From Micromonospora sp. U21 (GTDB taxonomy: Bacteria; Actinomycetota; Actinomycetes; Mycobacteriales; Micromonosporaceae), in NCBI RefSeq assembly GCF_018070045.1, contig NZ_JAGPYK010000001.1, forward strand, positions 248,001 through 312,000: DNA of 64,000 nt, in the 5' to 3' direction. This document shows positions 18,106 to 26,304 of the stretch, in pieces. Position 1 is the first letter of the stretch. Each line of letters opens with the position of its first letter. A program made the translations under genes and the position numbers. The notes under the pieces were generated by a model that had not been told where the DNA came from, did no database searches, and saw only the letters and a list, made by a program, of their open reading frames with translations.

Positions 18106-18322
18106 CGTTTCATTCGACCCTGATCACTTGATGCTCAGCAGACGGCGGTTCGAGCTGCATGGGGTCGACCGCCATGCGGGCGCCAGTCGGGCCGGTTCAC
18201 TCACTGACGGTAATGGCGGCAATGCGGTGGGGTTGTCCCGAGTGGCGGAACCATTCGAGGCCGAAACCAGAACGTGATGGGCTCGGTTCAGGTCTCGGTG
18301 CGCGTGGGCGCGGGCGGAAACG

Positions 18323-18362
18323 CCCGAGGGCGCGTCGACCGGATGGTCGACGCGCCCTCGGG
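18323..18362. terminator. Perfect 18-bp hairpin, bidirectional terminator
   Basis: Arms 18323-18340 and 18345-18362 are perfectly complementary over 18 bp with a GGAT tetraloop. It separates the convergent recG and first LPXTG gene, ending 16 bases before the latter's stop. A very similar hairpin with the same GGAT loop follows the second LPXTG gene at 19651-19680. Confidence 0.88.
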
Positions 18363-18378
18363 TTCAGCGCGGTTCGGT

Positions 18379-19368
18379 TCAGGCGGTGAACCGGAGCCGG
18401 CGACGGCGGGCCATCATGAAGAGGCCCGCGCCGGCGGCCAGCAGGACGACGGCGCCACCCGCGATCATGGTGGTGTTCGCGCCGGTGAGCGGCAGGCCGC
18501 CGCCCTCGCCCTCGCCACAGTCGGCCGGCTTGGCCCACTTCACGGCGTCGGCCGGGTCGGCCTCCTCACCGTCGATGCTCGGGGTGACGGTCAGCCCCTC
18601 GTACGCGTCGAAGGAGACCTCGGTCTTCTTGCCCGGGGTCAGCTCCAGCTTCTTGCTCACGCCCTTCTCGGTGGTGAGCACGATGGTCGCGGCGACGCCG
18701 TCCGCCGGGTTGTCGGCGGAGATGACCAGGGCGTCACAGTCGAAGATGATTTCGAAGACCGGGGCGTTGGGCTCCTCCGGCACCAGCGGGCCGGTGGGCT
18801 CGCTCGGCTGCGGGGTCGGCACCGCAGTGGTGGGGGCCGGGGTGGTGGGAGCCGGGGTCGTCGGGGCCGGGCTGGAGGGCCCGGCGCTCGGCGTCACGGT
18901 CGGCGTCGGCGTCGGCGCCCCCGGCGTCGGGGTGGCGGTCGGCGGTTCCGCGGCGCAGGTCTCGTCCAGCACGGCGGTGCCGGTGGCCGTGTTGGTGTGC
19001 AGTCGACCGTCGCGCGTCCACTCGGCGGTGATCTTCAGGTCGAGCGCCGCACCCTTGGCGGTGTACTGCACGCCGACGACCTTGCCGTCCGTCGACTTCG
19101 GCAGCTCGCGGCCGGCCGGGATACCGTTGACGTAGGTGTTGGACGGGGTCCACACCTCGGTGATCGTGGCGTCGAGGTCGTCCTCGCTGTTCACCACGGT
19201 CCACTGGACGCGGTACACGCCGTCCTCGTTCGTCTCACAGGCGGTGCCGGAGATGGTCGAGTGGTGGGCGAAGGCCGGGGTGGCGACCGTCGCGACGCCA
19301 GCGATGCCGATCAGCGCACCGGCGGCGATGGCCGCCACGCGCCGGAACGGAGACTTGGGAGGGTTCAC
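18379..19368 (-). CDS. LPXTG-anchored surface protein 1
   Basis: A 329-residue secreted, wall-anchored protein of unknown function. Residues 1-34 are a signal peptide ending ATPAFA before HHSTISGTAC; a beta-rich region of about 100 residues follows, then a Pro/Thr linker (about 130-190, repeated APTTPAPTT), a second domain with two Cys (FDCDALV, PADCGEG), and a sortase signal: LPLTG at 292-296, a hydrophobic stretch and RRRRLRFTA. The GTG at 19368 is preceded by CAGGAGCAGG. It is a paralogue of the next LPXTG gene in layout and regulation. Cell-surface structure or adhesion is likely; an enzyme is not excluded. Confidence 0.87.
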   Translation of the reverse strand: MNPPKSPFRRVAAIAAGALIGIAGVATVATPAFAHHSTISGTACETNEDGVYRVQWTVVNSEDDLDATITEVWTPSNTYVNGIPAGRELPKSTDGKVVGVQYTAKGAALDLKITAEWTRDGRLHTNTATGTAVLDETCAAEPPTATPTPGAPTPTPTVTPSAGPSSPAPTTPAPTTPAPTTAVPTPQPSEPTGPLVPEEPNAPVFEIIFDCDALVISADNPADGVAATIVLTTEKGVSKKLELTPGKKTEVSFDAYEGLTVTPSIDGEEADPADAVKWAKPADCGEGEGGGLPLTGANTTMIAGGAVVLLAAGAGLFMMARRRRLRFTA

Positions 19369-19694
19369 GCCTGCTCCTGGTGAGGGGTTACGGGTCACGT
19401 GGCGAGAGGCCGGGAGGCGGCGCGACCGAGGGGTCGCCTACTCACCGGCGTCGCGCGACGTGGGGGTGTGCCCGCGGCGAAGCGGGGACAGAGGGTGACT
19501 GTACTGACGGGTCATGGATGTGAGGCGTTCAGATCATTGCCATCAGGCAATGTCGTCGACTTGTGATCATTGATGGTCGCACGGTAGCGGACCGCTCACC
19601 TGCGGCCCTGGCCCGGACGTCGCTCCGCAATGGACCCGGACAGACGCCAAGGGCGCGCCGACCGGATGGTCGACGCGCCCGTGAGCTGTTCAGG
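19369..19694 (-). promoter_or_regulatory. Gene-free 326 bp: promoter region of LPXTG gene 1
   Basis: The segment between the two surface-protein genes has no plausible coding frame. It holds the terminator of LPXTG gene 2 (19651-19680), a perfect 7-bp palindrome with ATCA loop, CATTGCC-ATCA-GGCAATG (19535-19552), and the motifs AGATCAT (19531-19537) and GTGATCAT (19563-19570). The same two motifs in the same order lie upstream of LPXTG gene 2 (21398-21404, 21418-21425), so they are candidate shared control sites. They are about 160-200 bases from the start codon, implying a long untranslated leader. Confidence 0.5.
19651..19680 (-). terminator. Hairpin terminator of LPXTG gene 2, homologous to the one at 18323
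   Basis: Arms 19651-19663 and 19668-19680 pair over 13 bp with one C/A mismatch around a GGAT loop. The sequence matches the core of the 18323-18362 hairpin except for one base, and both lie 14-16 bases from the stop of an LPXTG gene. The terminator was evidently duplicated together with the gene. Confidence 0.82.
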
Positions 19695-21203
19695 TCAGGC
19701 GGTGAAGGTCACCCGACGCCGCCGTGCGATGACGAAGAGCACCGCGCCCGCGATCAGCAGGGCGACCGCGCCGGCGGCGATGCCGCCCGCCGCCGCGCCG
19801 GTGACCGGGAGGCCCGGCTCCTCGCCGCCGGCACCCCCGCCGCCGCAGTCCTGCTCCGGCGTGTATACCGCCTCCATCTCGAGGTCCAGTTCAGGCAGCG
19901 AGACGAGCGCCGACTCGGCCTTACTGGCCTTGAAGGTCACCTTCTCCGACTCGCCGGCCGCGACCGTCCGGGTCTCGGTCTTGTCGCCGTAGGTGAACAT
20001 GGCCTTGACCGGGAGCCCGCCCTTGGGGTTGGTCACGGTGAGCGTGAAGTTCTTGCAGTCGGCCTCGGTGGTCACGGCCGGCAGGGGGCAGTCCTCGGGA
20101 CGCTGCCACGAGTACGTGCCGTTCTCGATCACCTTGCCGTCGACCAGCACCTCGATCTTGCCGGCGTCGGCGGCGGGCACCACGATGCTGGTGTCGGCCT
20201 TACCGGCCTCGACGGAGACCTTCTTGGACCAGCCGTTCTCGCCCTTGACCTCGAACTCGACCGGGTACTTGCTGGTCTTGCCGTCGTTGCTCAGCGAGAC
20301 GGCCACCGTGCCGTCGCACTTGGAGGCGAAGGTCGCGGCCGGGGTGGTGCAGCTCTTGTCGCCGCCGTTGTACCAGCCCTGCGGCCCGCTGGACCGGTTG
20401 CCCGGCGCGCCCGCGGAGCCCAGCTTCTTGTCGCCGTACCGCTTGCCGCCCTCGACCAGCGGGTCGATGACCTGCTCGCCGTCGCCCCAGATCAGGTCGA
20501 CCTGGGTGTGGCAGTCCGGGATCTCGACGTTCAGCTTGATCTCGGTCTGGGTGCCGCCGACCCAGTCGCTGTCCGGCGTGCCGTAGACGTACTGCGGGGT
20601 GGCGAACTGCGGCCGCGGCGCGAAGTACGACACCAGCGTGAACCACTGCTTGCTCTCGCCGCAGAGCGGCAGCTCACCGTCGAGCTTGACGGTGGCGGTG
20701 CCCTTCGGACCGTCGAAGGTGTGGCTGTACTTGGCCTGGTCGGCGTCGACGCACTTCGGAGCCGGGGCGCAGGACTTGTCGGCGGCGAGGTTGATGCCGC
20801 CGTCGTTGGTGGCCTCCTGCCCGTTCTTCTTCCACTTGCCGAACACGATGAGCTTGGCGCTGGCGGTGTCGCCGGGCACCCGCTGGACGGCCGTCACGGA
20901 ATCGCCCTTGGGGATGACGGAACCCTCCAGCGACACCGCGGTGGCGCCCTCAACGGGCACGGTCACCGGGGTGCCCGGCTCGGCGGTCACCTTCTTGAGC
21001 GTCACGGCCTTGTCGCGCTCGCTGTTCTCGACCTTCCACGTGATCACTCGCTCGCCGGTGAGCTGGTCGCAGTCGGCGGTTGCGGTGATCGTGGTGTGGT
21101 GTGCGCTGGCTGGGGTGGCCACCGCGACGACCCCGGTGACGCCGATGAGGGCGGCTCCCAGGACGGCCAGCGGTCGCCGTAGCGACAGCTTGGGACGGAT
21201 CAC
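19695..21203 (-). CDS. LPXTG-anchored surface protein 2
   Basis: A 502-residue secreted protein with signal peptide residues 1-34 ending ATPASA before HHTTITATADC, several Ig-like beta segments each closed by Cys-containing turns (ADKSCAPAPKC, GDKSCTTPAATFASKC, EADCKNFTLTVTNP), and a C-terminal LPVTG (465-469), hydrophobic segment and RRRRVTFTA. Signal length (34) and sorting-tail length (38 from the Leu of LPXTG) equal those of LPXTG protein 1. The GTG at 21203 follows CCAGGAG. A central region with CGESKQWFTLVSYFAPRPQF and QVDLIWGDGEQVIDP is absent from protein 1. Function unknown; sortase is not in the window. Confidence 0.87.
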   Translation of the reverse strand: MIRPKLSLRRPLAVLGAALIGVTGVVAVATPASAHHTTITATADCDQLTGERVITWKVENSERDKAVTLKKVTAEPGTPVTVPVEGATAVSLEGSVIPKGDSVTAVQRVPGDTASAKLIVFGKWKKNGQEATNDGGINLAADKSCAPAPKCVDADQAKYSHTFDGPKGTATVKLDGELPLCGESKQWFTLVSYFAPRPQFATPQYVYGTPDSDWVGGTQTEIKLNVEIPDCHTQVDLIWGDGEQVIDPLVEGGKRYGDKKLGSAGAPGNRSSGPQGWYNGGDKSCTTPAATFASKCDGTVAVSLSNDGKTSKYPVEFEVKGENGWSKKVSVEAGKADTSIVVPAADAGKIEVLVDGKVIENGTYSWQRPEDCPLPAVTTEADCKNFTLTVTNPKGGLPVKAMFTYGDKTETRTVAAGESEKVTFKASKAESALVSLPELDLEMEAVYTPEQDCGGGGAGGEEPGLPVTGAAAGGIAAGAVALLIAGAVLFVIARRRRVTFTA

Positions 21204-21508
21204 GGGTACTCCTGGAGTGCTGAAGCGTTAGGGGCGTGGCACGGAAGCGACAGTGGACGGTCACTGCACGTCCGGATGCGGGGGCGCGCTCCCGAGCCGT
21301 GGGCCGGCGGGTTGCCGTCGGCACCGGGCAGACCCTAGCGAGATCGCCGCGAGTGATACAGCGCTCAGGATTCGCTAAGACTGATGTTATGAACATGAGA
21401 TCATCGATATACGAGCCGTGATCATGTGGTTGCCCGGTTGATACGGGCGGTGTCGGTCGCGGCCTTCGTCGGCTCGCGTAGCGTCGGGGTCATGAGCAGG
21501 AGGAGACG
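21204..21508. promoter_or_regulatory. Divergent 305-bp promoter region, LPXTG gene 2 / rsmD
   Basis: No gene. The left part serves LPXTG gene 2; an AT-richer island at about 21360-21430 stands out from the GC-rich surroundings and holds AGATCAT (21398-21404), TCGATATACGA and GTGATCAT (21418-21425), matching motifs found before LPXTG gene 1. The right part ends in AGGAGGAG (21498-21505), the ribosome site of rsmD. Confidence 0.5.
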
Positions 21509-22072
21509 GTGACCCGGATCGTGGCCGGGACGCTCGGCGGCCGGCGGATCGCCGCGCCCCCCGGCGCCGGCACCCGACCCACCTCCGACCGGGTCCGGGA
21601 GGCGCTGTTCAGCGCAGTCCAAGCCGAGGCCGATCTCGACGGTGCCCGCTTCGCCGACCTGTACGCCGGCTCCGGCGCGGTCGGGCTGGAGGCGCTCTCC
21701 CGGGGTGCCCGGCACGTTCTGCTGGTCGAGTCCGACGCTCGGGCTGCACGGGTGATCCGCGAGAACGTGGCGGCACTGCGGGCCGGCCCCGCCGTCCGCC
21801 TGGTGACCGGGAAGGTGGCGACCGTGCTCGCCGCCGGCCCGGACGGCGGGCCGTACGACGTCGTCTTCGCCGACCCGCCGTACGCGGTGCCGGACGCGGA
21901 GATCACCGCGCTGCTGACCACGCTGGTCGACGGCGGCTGGCTGGCGAGCGACGCCCTGGTGGTGGTGGAGCGGTCCAGCCGCACCGGGCCGGTCGAGTGG
22001 GTGGACGGGATCACGGCCGAGCGCAGTCGCCGTTACGGCGAGACCACGCTTTGGTACGGTCGCCGATCATGA
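21509..22072 (+). CDS. rsmD: 16S rRNA (guanine(966)-N2)-methyltransferase
   Basis: Methylates G966 of 16S rRNA during 30S assembly. The 187-residue protein starts [36 protein letters not shown], the RsmD signature, followed by SAM motif [21 protein letters not shown] and the catalytic DPPY in [15 protein letters not shown] start directly behind a strong Shine-Dalgarno. The stop overlaps the coaD ATG (ATGA), the usual rsmD-coaD coupling. Confidence 0.96.
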   Translation: MTRIVAGTLGGRRIAAPPGAGTRPTSDRVREALFSAVQAEADLDGARFADLYAGSGAVGLEALSRGARHVLLVESDARAARVIRENVAALRAGPAVRLVTGKVATVLAAGPDGGPYDVVFADPPYAVPDAEITALLTTLVDGGWLASDALVVVERSSRTGPVEWVDGITAERSRRYGETTLWYGRRS

Positions 22073-22551
22073 GACGTGCGGTGTGCCCCGGCTCGTTCGA
22101 TCCGGTCACCAACGGACACCTCGACATCATCGGCCGAGCCAGTCGGCTCTTCGACGAGGTGATCGTCGGCGTGCTGATAAACCAGTCGAAGAGTGGTCTC
22201 TTCACCGTCGAGGAGCGGATCGACATGCTCCGCGAGGTGACCGCCTCGTACGGCAACGTGCGGGTCGAGTCGTTCCGGGGGCTGCTGGTCGACTTCTGCC
22301 GGGCCCAGCAGGCGAGCGTGTTGATCAAGGGCCTGCGGGCGGTCAGCGACTTCGACTACGAGCTGCAGATGGCCCAGATGAACATCGGGCTGGCCGGCGT
22401 CGAGACGCTGTTCATGCCGACCAACCCGCTCTACTCGTTCCTCTCCTCCAGTCTGGTCAAGGACGTGGCCAAGTGGGGCGGCGACATCTCCGCCCACGTC
22501 CCCGACCTGGTCCGCGAAGCCCTCCAGTCCCGCCTCGGCCCCCGCCCCTGA
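22069..22551 (+). CDS. coaD: Phosphopantetheine adenylyltransferase
   Basis: Transfers AMP to 4'-phosphopantetheine, the penultimate step of coenzyme A synthesis. The 160-residue protein has the nucleotidyltransferase motif [19 protein letters not shown] at the N-terminus, [34 protein letters not shown], and the C-terminal [19 protein letters not shown]. Length and motifs are standard. ATG overlaps the rsmD stop. Confidence 0.97.
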   Translation: MRRAVCPGSFDPVTNGHLDIIGRASRLFDEVIVGVLINQSKSGLFTVEERIDMLREVTASYGNVRVESFRGLLVDFCRAQQASVLIKGLRAVSDFDYELQMAQMNIGLAGVETLFMPTNPLYSFLSSSLVKDVAKWGGDISAHVPDLVREALQSRLGPRP

Positions 22552-22788
22552 CGCTCCGGCGTCGCCGCGGTCCCAAGATCGTGGCCTTTGTGACAGTTGC
22601 CGGACGGCACGTGCAAGATCATTGAGGCCCTTCGCCGGCTCGGTCGCGCCGTGTGACGGTGCCGCGACGCGCCGGGTCGGGGTGGATCGGGCAGGTGTGG
22701 GGCGGGCACGACATGATTGGTAGAGCGGGGAACCGGCCGTAGCCCGCATCATGGAGGTCGGCCGACGAACGACAGGAGTGAGGTACCG

Positions 22789-23286
22789 GTGGACCCGCTC
22801 GATCGCATCGACGAACTGATCGCCATGGTGGAGCAGGCCCGCTCCGTCCCGATGTCGCGCAACAACTGCATGGTCGACCGGGGTGAGATGATCGCGGCGC
22901 TCGACGAGATGCGCGCCGACCTCCCCGCCGACCTGCGTCGCGCCGCCGCGCTGCTCGACGAGCGCGACAAAATCATGGAAGCCGGCAAGCGCGAGGCGGA
23001 CCGGATCATCAGCGAGGGTGAGGCGGAACACGCCCGCCTCGTCTCGGTGAACGAGATCACCGTCTCGGCCGAGCACGAGGGGGCCCGGATCATCGCCGAG
23101 GCCCGGGCCGAGGCACAGCGCCTGCGTGAGGAGGTCGACGACTACGTCGACACCGCGCTGGCCAACTTCGAGCAGTTCCTGACCAGGGCGCTCGCCTCGA
23201 TAGAGCGCGGCCGCGACAAGATGCACGCGCTGCGGGAGATCGGCACCTTCGGTGGGGATGAGGCCGAACGCCCGCTACCCTTCTGA
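22789..23286 (+). CDS. sepIVA: SepIVA-like septation/DivIVA-family coiled-coil protein
   Basis: A 165-residue acidic coiled-coil protein: DPLDRIDELIAMVEQARSVPMSRNNCMVDRGEMIAALDEMRADLPADLRRAAALLDERDKIMEAGKREADRIISEGE, then a helix with AEARAEAQRLREEVDDYVDTALANFEQFL. In mycobacteria the homologue (Rv2927c, SepIVA) is a DivIVA-domain protein needed for septation and sits in the same neighbourhood (coaD, DUF177, rnc, mutM, smc). The synteny supports the name. GTG at 22789 after GACAGGAG; the frame upstream of it is not conserved-looking. Confidence 0.85.
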   Translation: MDPLDRIDELIAMVEQARSVPMSRNNCMVDRGEMIAALDEMRADLPADLRRAAALLDERDKIMEAGKREADRIISEGEAEHARLVSVNEITVSAEHEGARIIAEARAEAQRLREEVDDYVDTALANFEQFLTRALASIERGRDKMHALREIGTFGGDEAERPLPF

Positions 23287-23396
23287 GCGGCACCTCATCA
23301 GCCGACATTCTTAGGCGGGCGTCGCCCCCGGTTCGACGGTCCGGCGGTCACCCAGGTAACCTTTTTTGTCGGCCTCACACCGGCCGGAGTCTGACT

Positions 23397-23960
23397 ATGC
23401 CCAAACACTCGCCATCGACACTCGACCCCAGGTCGCCGCTGGTCCTCGACACGAGGGACCTGCCGCGCCGGCCTGGCGCGTTGCGTACCGTCCAGCGGGT
23501 CGTGCCGGCACCGGCGGACCTCGGTGTGGAGTTGATCGGCGTTCCGGAGGGCGCGGACCTCGACCTCGACCTGAGGCTGGAGTCGGTGTCCGAGGGCGTG
23601 CTCGTCTCCGGGACCATCACCGGTCCCGTCCGGGGCGAGTGCGGGCGCTGCCTGCGCGAGATCAACGACTCGATGGCCGTGACGATCCAGGAGCTGTACG
23701 CGTACGAGAACAGCACCACGGACGCCACGACCGAAGAGGACGAGGTGGGCCGGATGCAGGGCGATCTGATCGACCTGGAGCCGGCGCTGCGGGACGCGTT
23801 GGTGCTCACGCTGCCGACCAACCCGCTCTGCCGGGAGGACTGCCCAGGACTGTGCCCCGAATGCGGGACGCACTGGGACGATCTGCCGGCCGACCACAGT
23901 CACCAGCAGATCGACCCGCGTTGGGTGGGCCTGTCGCAACTGACCCGTACAGAGGAGTAA
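23397..23960 (+). CDS. yceD: DUF177 (YceD) protein, 23S rRNA accumulation factor
   Basis: A 187-residue YceD/DUF177 protein, required for normal 23S rRNA levels in bacteria and plants and always next to rpmF. The signature is GPVRGECGRCLREINDSMAVTIQELYAYE followed by a second cysteine cluster REDCPGLCPECGTHWDDLP near the C-terminus, likely a zinc site. The stop is five bases from the rpmF start, whose ribosome site AGAGGAG lies inside the end of this gene, so the pair is coupled. Confidence 0.93.
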   Translation: MPKHSPSTLDPRSPLVLDTRDLPRRPGALRTVQRVVPAPADLGVELIGVPEGADLDLDLRLESVSEGVLVSGTITGPVRGECGRCLREINDSMAVTIQELYAYENSTTDATTEEDEVGRMQGDLIDLEPALRDALVLTLPTNPLCREDCPGLCPECGTHWDDLPADHSHQQIDPRWVGLSQLTRTEE

Positions 23961-23965
23961 GAACC

Positions 23966-24139
23966 GTGGCCGTCCCGAAGCGCAAGATGTCGCGCAGCAA
24001 CACCCGGTCCCGCCGGGCGAACTGGAAGGCGACCGTGGTCGCGACCGTCGCGTGCCCGCAGTGCAAGTCCCCGAAGCTGCCGCACGCCGCCTGCTCCGTC
24101 TGCGGCACCTACAACGGCCGCCAGGTCATCGAGGTCTGA
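23966..24139 (+). CDS. rpmF: 50S ribosomal protein L32
   Basis: A 57-residue L32: MAVPKRKMSRSNTRSRRANWK, then a four-cysteine zinc ribbon VACPQCKSPKLPHAACSVCGTYNGRQVIEV. GTG start with AGAGGAG nine bases upstream. It precedes plsX by twelve bases, the widely conserved rpmF-plsX coupling that links ribosome and phospholipid synthesis. Confidence 0.98.
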   Translation: MAVPKRKMSRSNTRSRRANWKATVVATVACPQCKSPKLPHAACSVCGTYNGRQVIEV

Positions 24140-24151
24140 CCTGGACGCCGA

Positions 24152-25240
24152 GTGACGCCCCCGACCCCGGGTCGGGCGGCGCGCGCACCCTGGCATTCGC
24201 CCGGTGCCCCGGCTCCCTCCGATGCCGGCCGGCCCACTCCGGTCGACGTTCCGGTGGAGCCGGGCACCGCGCGGATCGCCGTTGACCTCCTCGGCGGGGA
24301 CGACGCTCCCGCCGTCGTGGTTGACGGCGCTCTGCGGGCCGTGCGCGCCGACCCTGACCTGCATCTCCTTCTCGTCGGCCCGGCCGAGGTCGCCGACGGG
24401 CTGATCGCTGCCCTCGATCCGGCCCAACGCGCCCGGATCACGGTACGGCCGGTCCGCGACGCCGTCGGCATGGCCGACCATCCCAGTGCCGCCCGCGCGG
24501 AGAGCACCGTGCGGGCCGCTGTCACCGCCGTCCGCGACGGCACCGCCGACGCCCTCGTCTCCGCCGGCGCCACCGGCGCCACCGTCACCGCTGCGGTGCT
24601 CGGCCTCGGCCGCTGGCCCGAGATCCGTCAACCCGCCCTCGTCGCCACCCTGCCCGCGGTCGCCGGGCTGGTCGTGCTGCTCGACGTCGGCGGCTCGCTG
24701 GAGCCCCGCCCGGCCACCCTCGCCCGGCACGCCGTGCTCGGCGCCGCGTACGCCGCGGTGGCACACTCGATCGCCGAGCCCCGTGTCGGCCTGCTCTCGG
24801 TCGGCACCGAGGCCGGTAAGGGCGACCGGGTCCGTCGGGCCACCGATCCGCTGCTCGCCGTCGAGCCGCTGCCTCCAGGGGCGCGCTACGTCGGGCTGGT
24901 CGAGGGGTACGACGTGGCCTTCGGCGCGCGCGCCGATGTGGTGGTCACCGACGGCTTCACCGGTAACGTGCTGCTCAAGGCGATCGAGGGCGCGTACGCG
25001 ATGGCCGGCGGCCCGCCCGTCGGTGGTGGCGCCCCCCGTGCCGCCGCCCTGCTCGGCGTAGCCGGGACGGTGGTCGTCTGCCACGGCTCCGCTCGCGCCG
25101 CCGACGTCGCCTCCGGCATCGCCCTCGCCGCCCACCTGTGGCGGCGGCGTGCCACCGACCTGGTCTCCGCGTTGCTCGACGGCGACGCCGCGACGCACCG
25201 CACCGACCGCTCCACCGACACCGAGGTACGCACATCATGA
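24152..25240 (+). CDS. plsX: Phosphate acyltransferase PlsX
   Basis: Makes acyl-phosphate from acyl-ACP for phospholipid synthesis. The 362-residue protein has [59 protein letters not shown] and [19 protein letters not shown], then [32 protein letters not shown] Pro/Ala-rich 37-residue N-terminal extension precedes the usual start. The family AMDxxGGD motif appears as AVDLLGGD. The end overlaps the rnc start (ATGA). Confidence 0.94.
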   Translation: MTPPTPGRAARAPWHSPGAPAPSDAGRPTPVDVPVEPGTARIAVDLLGGDDAPAVVVDGALRAVRADPDLHLLLVGPAEVADGLIAALDPAQRARITVRPVRDAVGMADHPSAARAESTVRAAVTAVRDGTADALVSAGATGATVTAAVLGLGRWPEIRQPALVATLPAVAGLVVLLDVGGSLEPRPATLARHAVLGAAYAAVAHSIAEPRVGLLSVGTEAGKGDRVRRATDPLLAVEPLPPGARYVGLVEGYDVAFGARADVVVTDGFTGNVLLKAIEGAYAMAGGPPVGGGAPRAAALLGVAGTVVVCHGSARAADVASGIALAAHLWRRRATDLVSALLDGDAATHRTDRSTDTEVRTS

Positions 25241-26304
25241 GCAACGACAAGCGGCGGCGGGCGTCCGTCGGTCACCTGGAAGCCGCGTTCGGCGTGAGCC
25301 TGGACCCGGACCTGCTGCAACGCGCGCTGACGCACCGCTCGTACGCGTACGAGAACGGCGGTCTGCCCACCAACGAGCGGCTGGAGTTCCTCGGTGACTC
25401 GGTGCTCGGCGTGGTGATCACCACGGCGCTCTTCCACAACCACCCGGACCTGCCCGAGGGGCAGCTGGCCAAGCTGCGGGCCAGCGTGGTCAACATGCGC
25501 GCCCTCGCCGACGTGGCCCGTGGTCTGGGCCCGGACGGCCTCGGCGCGTACCTGCTGCTCGGCAAGGGCGAGGAGACCACCGGCGGTCGGGACAAGGCGA
25601 GCATCCTCGCCGACACCCTGGAGGCGCTGCTCGGCGCGATCTACCTCCAGTACGGGCTGGACACCGCCGGGATCGTCATCCACCGGCTCTTCGATCCGCT
25701 GATGGCGGAGTCGGCCGGCCGGGGCGCGGCCCTGGACTGGAAGACCAGCCTCCAGGAGTTGACCGCGGCGCAGGGGCTCGGTGTGCCGGAATACCGGATC
25801 GAGGGAACCGGCCCGGACCACCTCAAGACGTTCACCGCCTGGGTGGTGGTGGCCGGCAACCGGTACGGCGGCGCCGAGGGGCGCAGCAAGAAGGAGGCCG
25901 AGCAGCGCGCCGCCGAGGCGGCCTGGCGCACGCTCGCCGATCAGGACGGCCAGGACGGCCAGGGCGGCCAGGCTGGTCAGGGCGGCCAGGCTGGTCAGGG
26001 CGGCCAGGCTGGCGCGAACGGGCGGACCGACCGGGGCGGCTCGGCCGACCTGGATGAGCCGGTCGGGCCGATGGAACGGGCCGAGCGGGCGGCCCAGACC
26101 GAGCAGGCCGACCACCTGGCGCAGGCCATGCCGGCCGACGTCGCCGAGAAGGAGGCCCCGACCGGGGTCGAGCAGGCCCCGGTTAACGGCGCTCGTCCGA
26201 CCGCCGGCGGCGCCAACGGCACCCGGGCCGCCGCCGACTCGGCCACGGCTGACGCGACCGGCGCCGCCGCCGGTGACCGCGGGACGGGCCTGCGACGTGC
26301 CTGA
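25237..26304 (+). CDS. rnc: Ribonuclease III with long C-terminal low-complexity tail
   Basis: Cleaves double-stranded RNA, including rRNA precursors. The catalytic domain carries [32 protein letters not shown] (signature about residues 46-57) and [21 protein letters not shown] with the metal-binding Asp/Glu; a double-stranded RNA binding domain spans about 165-235 ([16 protein letters not shown] ... [19 protein letters not shown]). Standard RNase III ends here at about 235-250 residues. This protein continues for about 115 more: a Gly/Gln segment encoded by 18-bp tandem repeats (25963-26016), then an Ala/Glu/Gln/Thr-rich disordered tail. The last eight bases overlap mutM. Confidence 0.95.
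   Translation: MSNDKRRRASVGHLEAAFGVSLDPDLLQRALTHRSYAYENGGLPTNERLEFLGDSVLGVVITTALFHNHPDLPEGQLAKLRASVVNMRALADVARGLGPDGLGAYLLLGKGEETTGGRDKASILADTLEALLGAIYLQYGLDTAGIVIHRLFDPLMAESAGRGAALDWKTSLQELTAAQGLGVPEYRIEGTGPDHLKTFTAWVVVAGNRYGGAEGRSKKEAEQRAAEAAWRTLADQDGQDGQGGQAGQGGQAGQGGQAGANGRTDRGGSADLDEPVGPMERAERAAQTEQADHLAQAMPADVAEKEAPTGVEQAPVNGARPTAGGANGTRAAADSATADATGAAAGDRGTGLRRA
25963..26016 (+). repeat. Three 18-bp tandem repeats inside rnc
   Basis: Unit GGCGGCCAGGCTGGTCAG is present exactly at 25963-25980 and 25981-25998, and with three changes at 25999-26016, preceded by degenerate copies from about 25941. It encodes GGQAGQ repeats in the RNase III tail. Such perfect short tandem copies can gain or lose units by slippage, so length may vary between strains without shifting the frame. 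Confidence 0.9.

Noticed and set aside
21492..21512. Six-codon frame MSRRRR whose TGA overlaps the rsmD GTG
   Set aside because: It is created by the purine-rich Shine-Dalgarno AGGAGGAG of rsmD; no evidence of a separate leader peptide.
22552..22788. Repeated CAAGATC words in the coaD-sepIVA gap as an interspersed repeat
   Set aside because: Only a 7-base word recurs and no palindrome or second copy was seen; probably chance.
25941..26016. Possible CRISPR array
   Set aside because: The repeats are tandem, without spacers, and in frame inside rnc.
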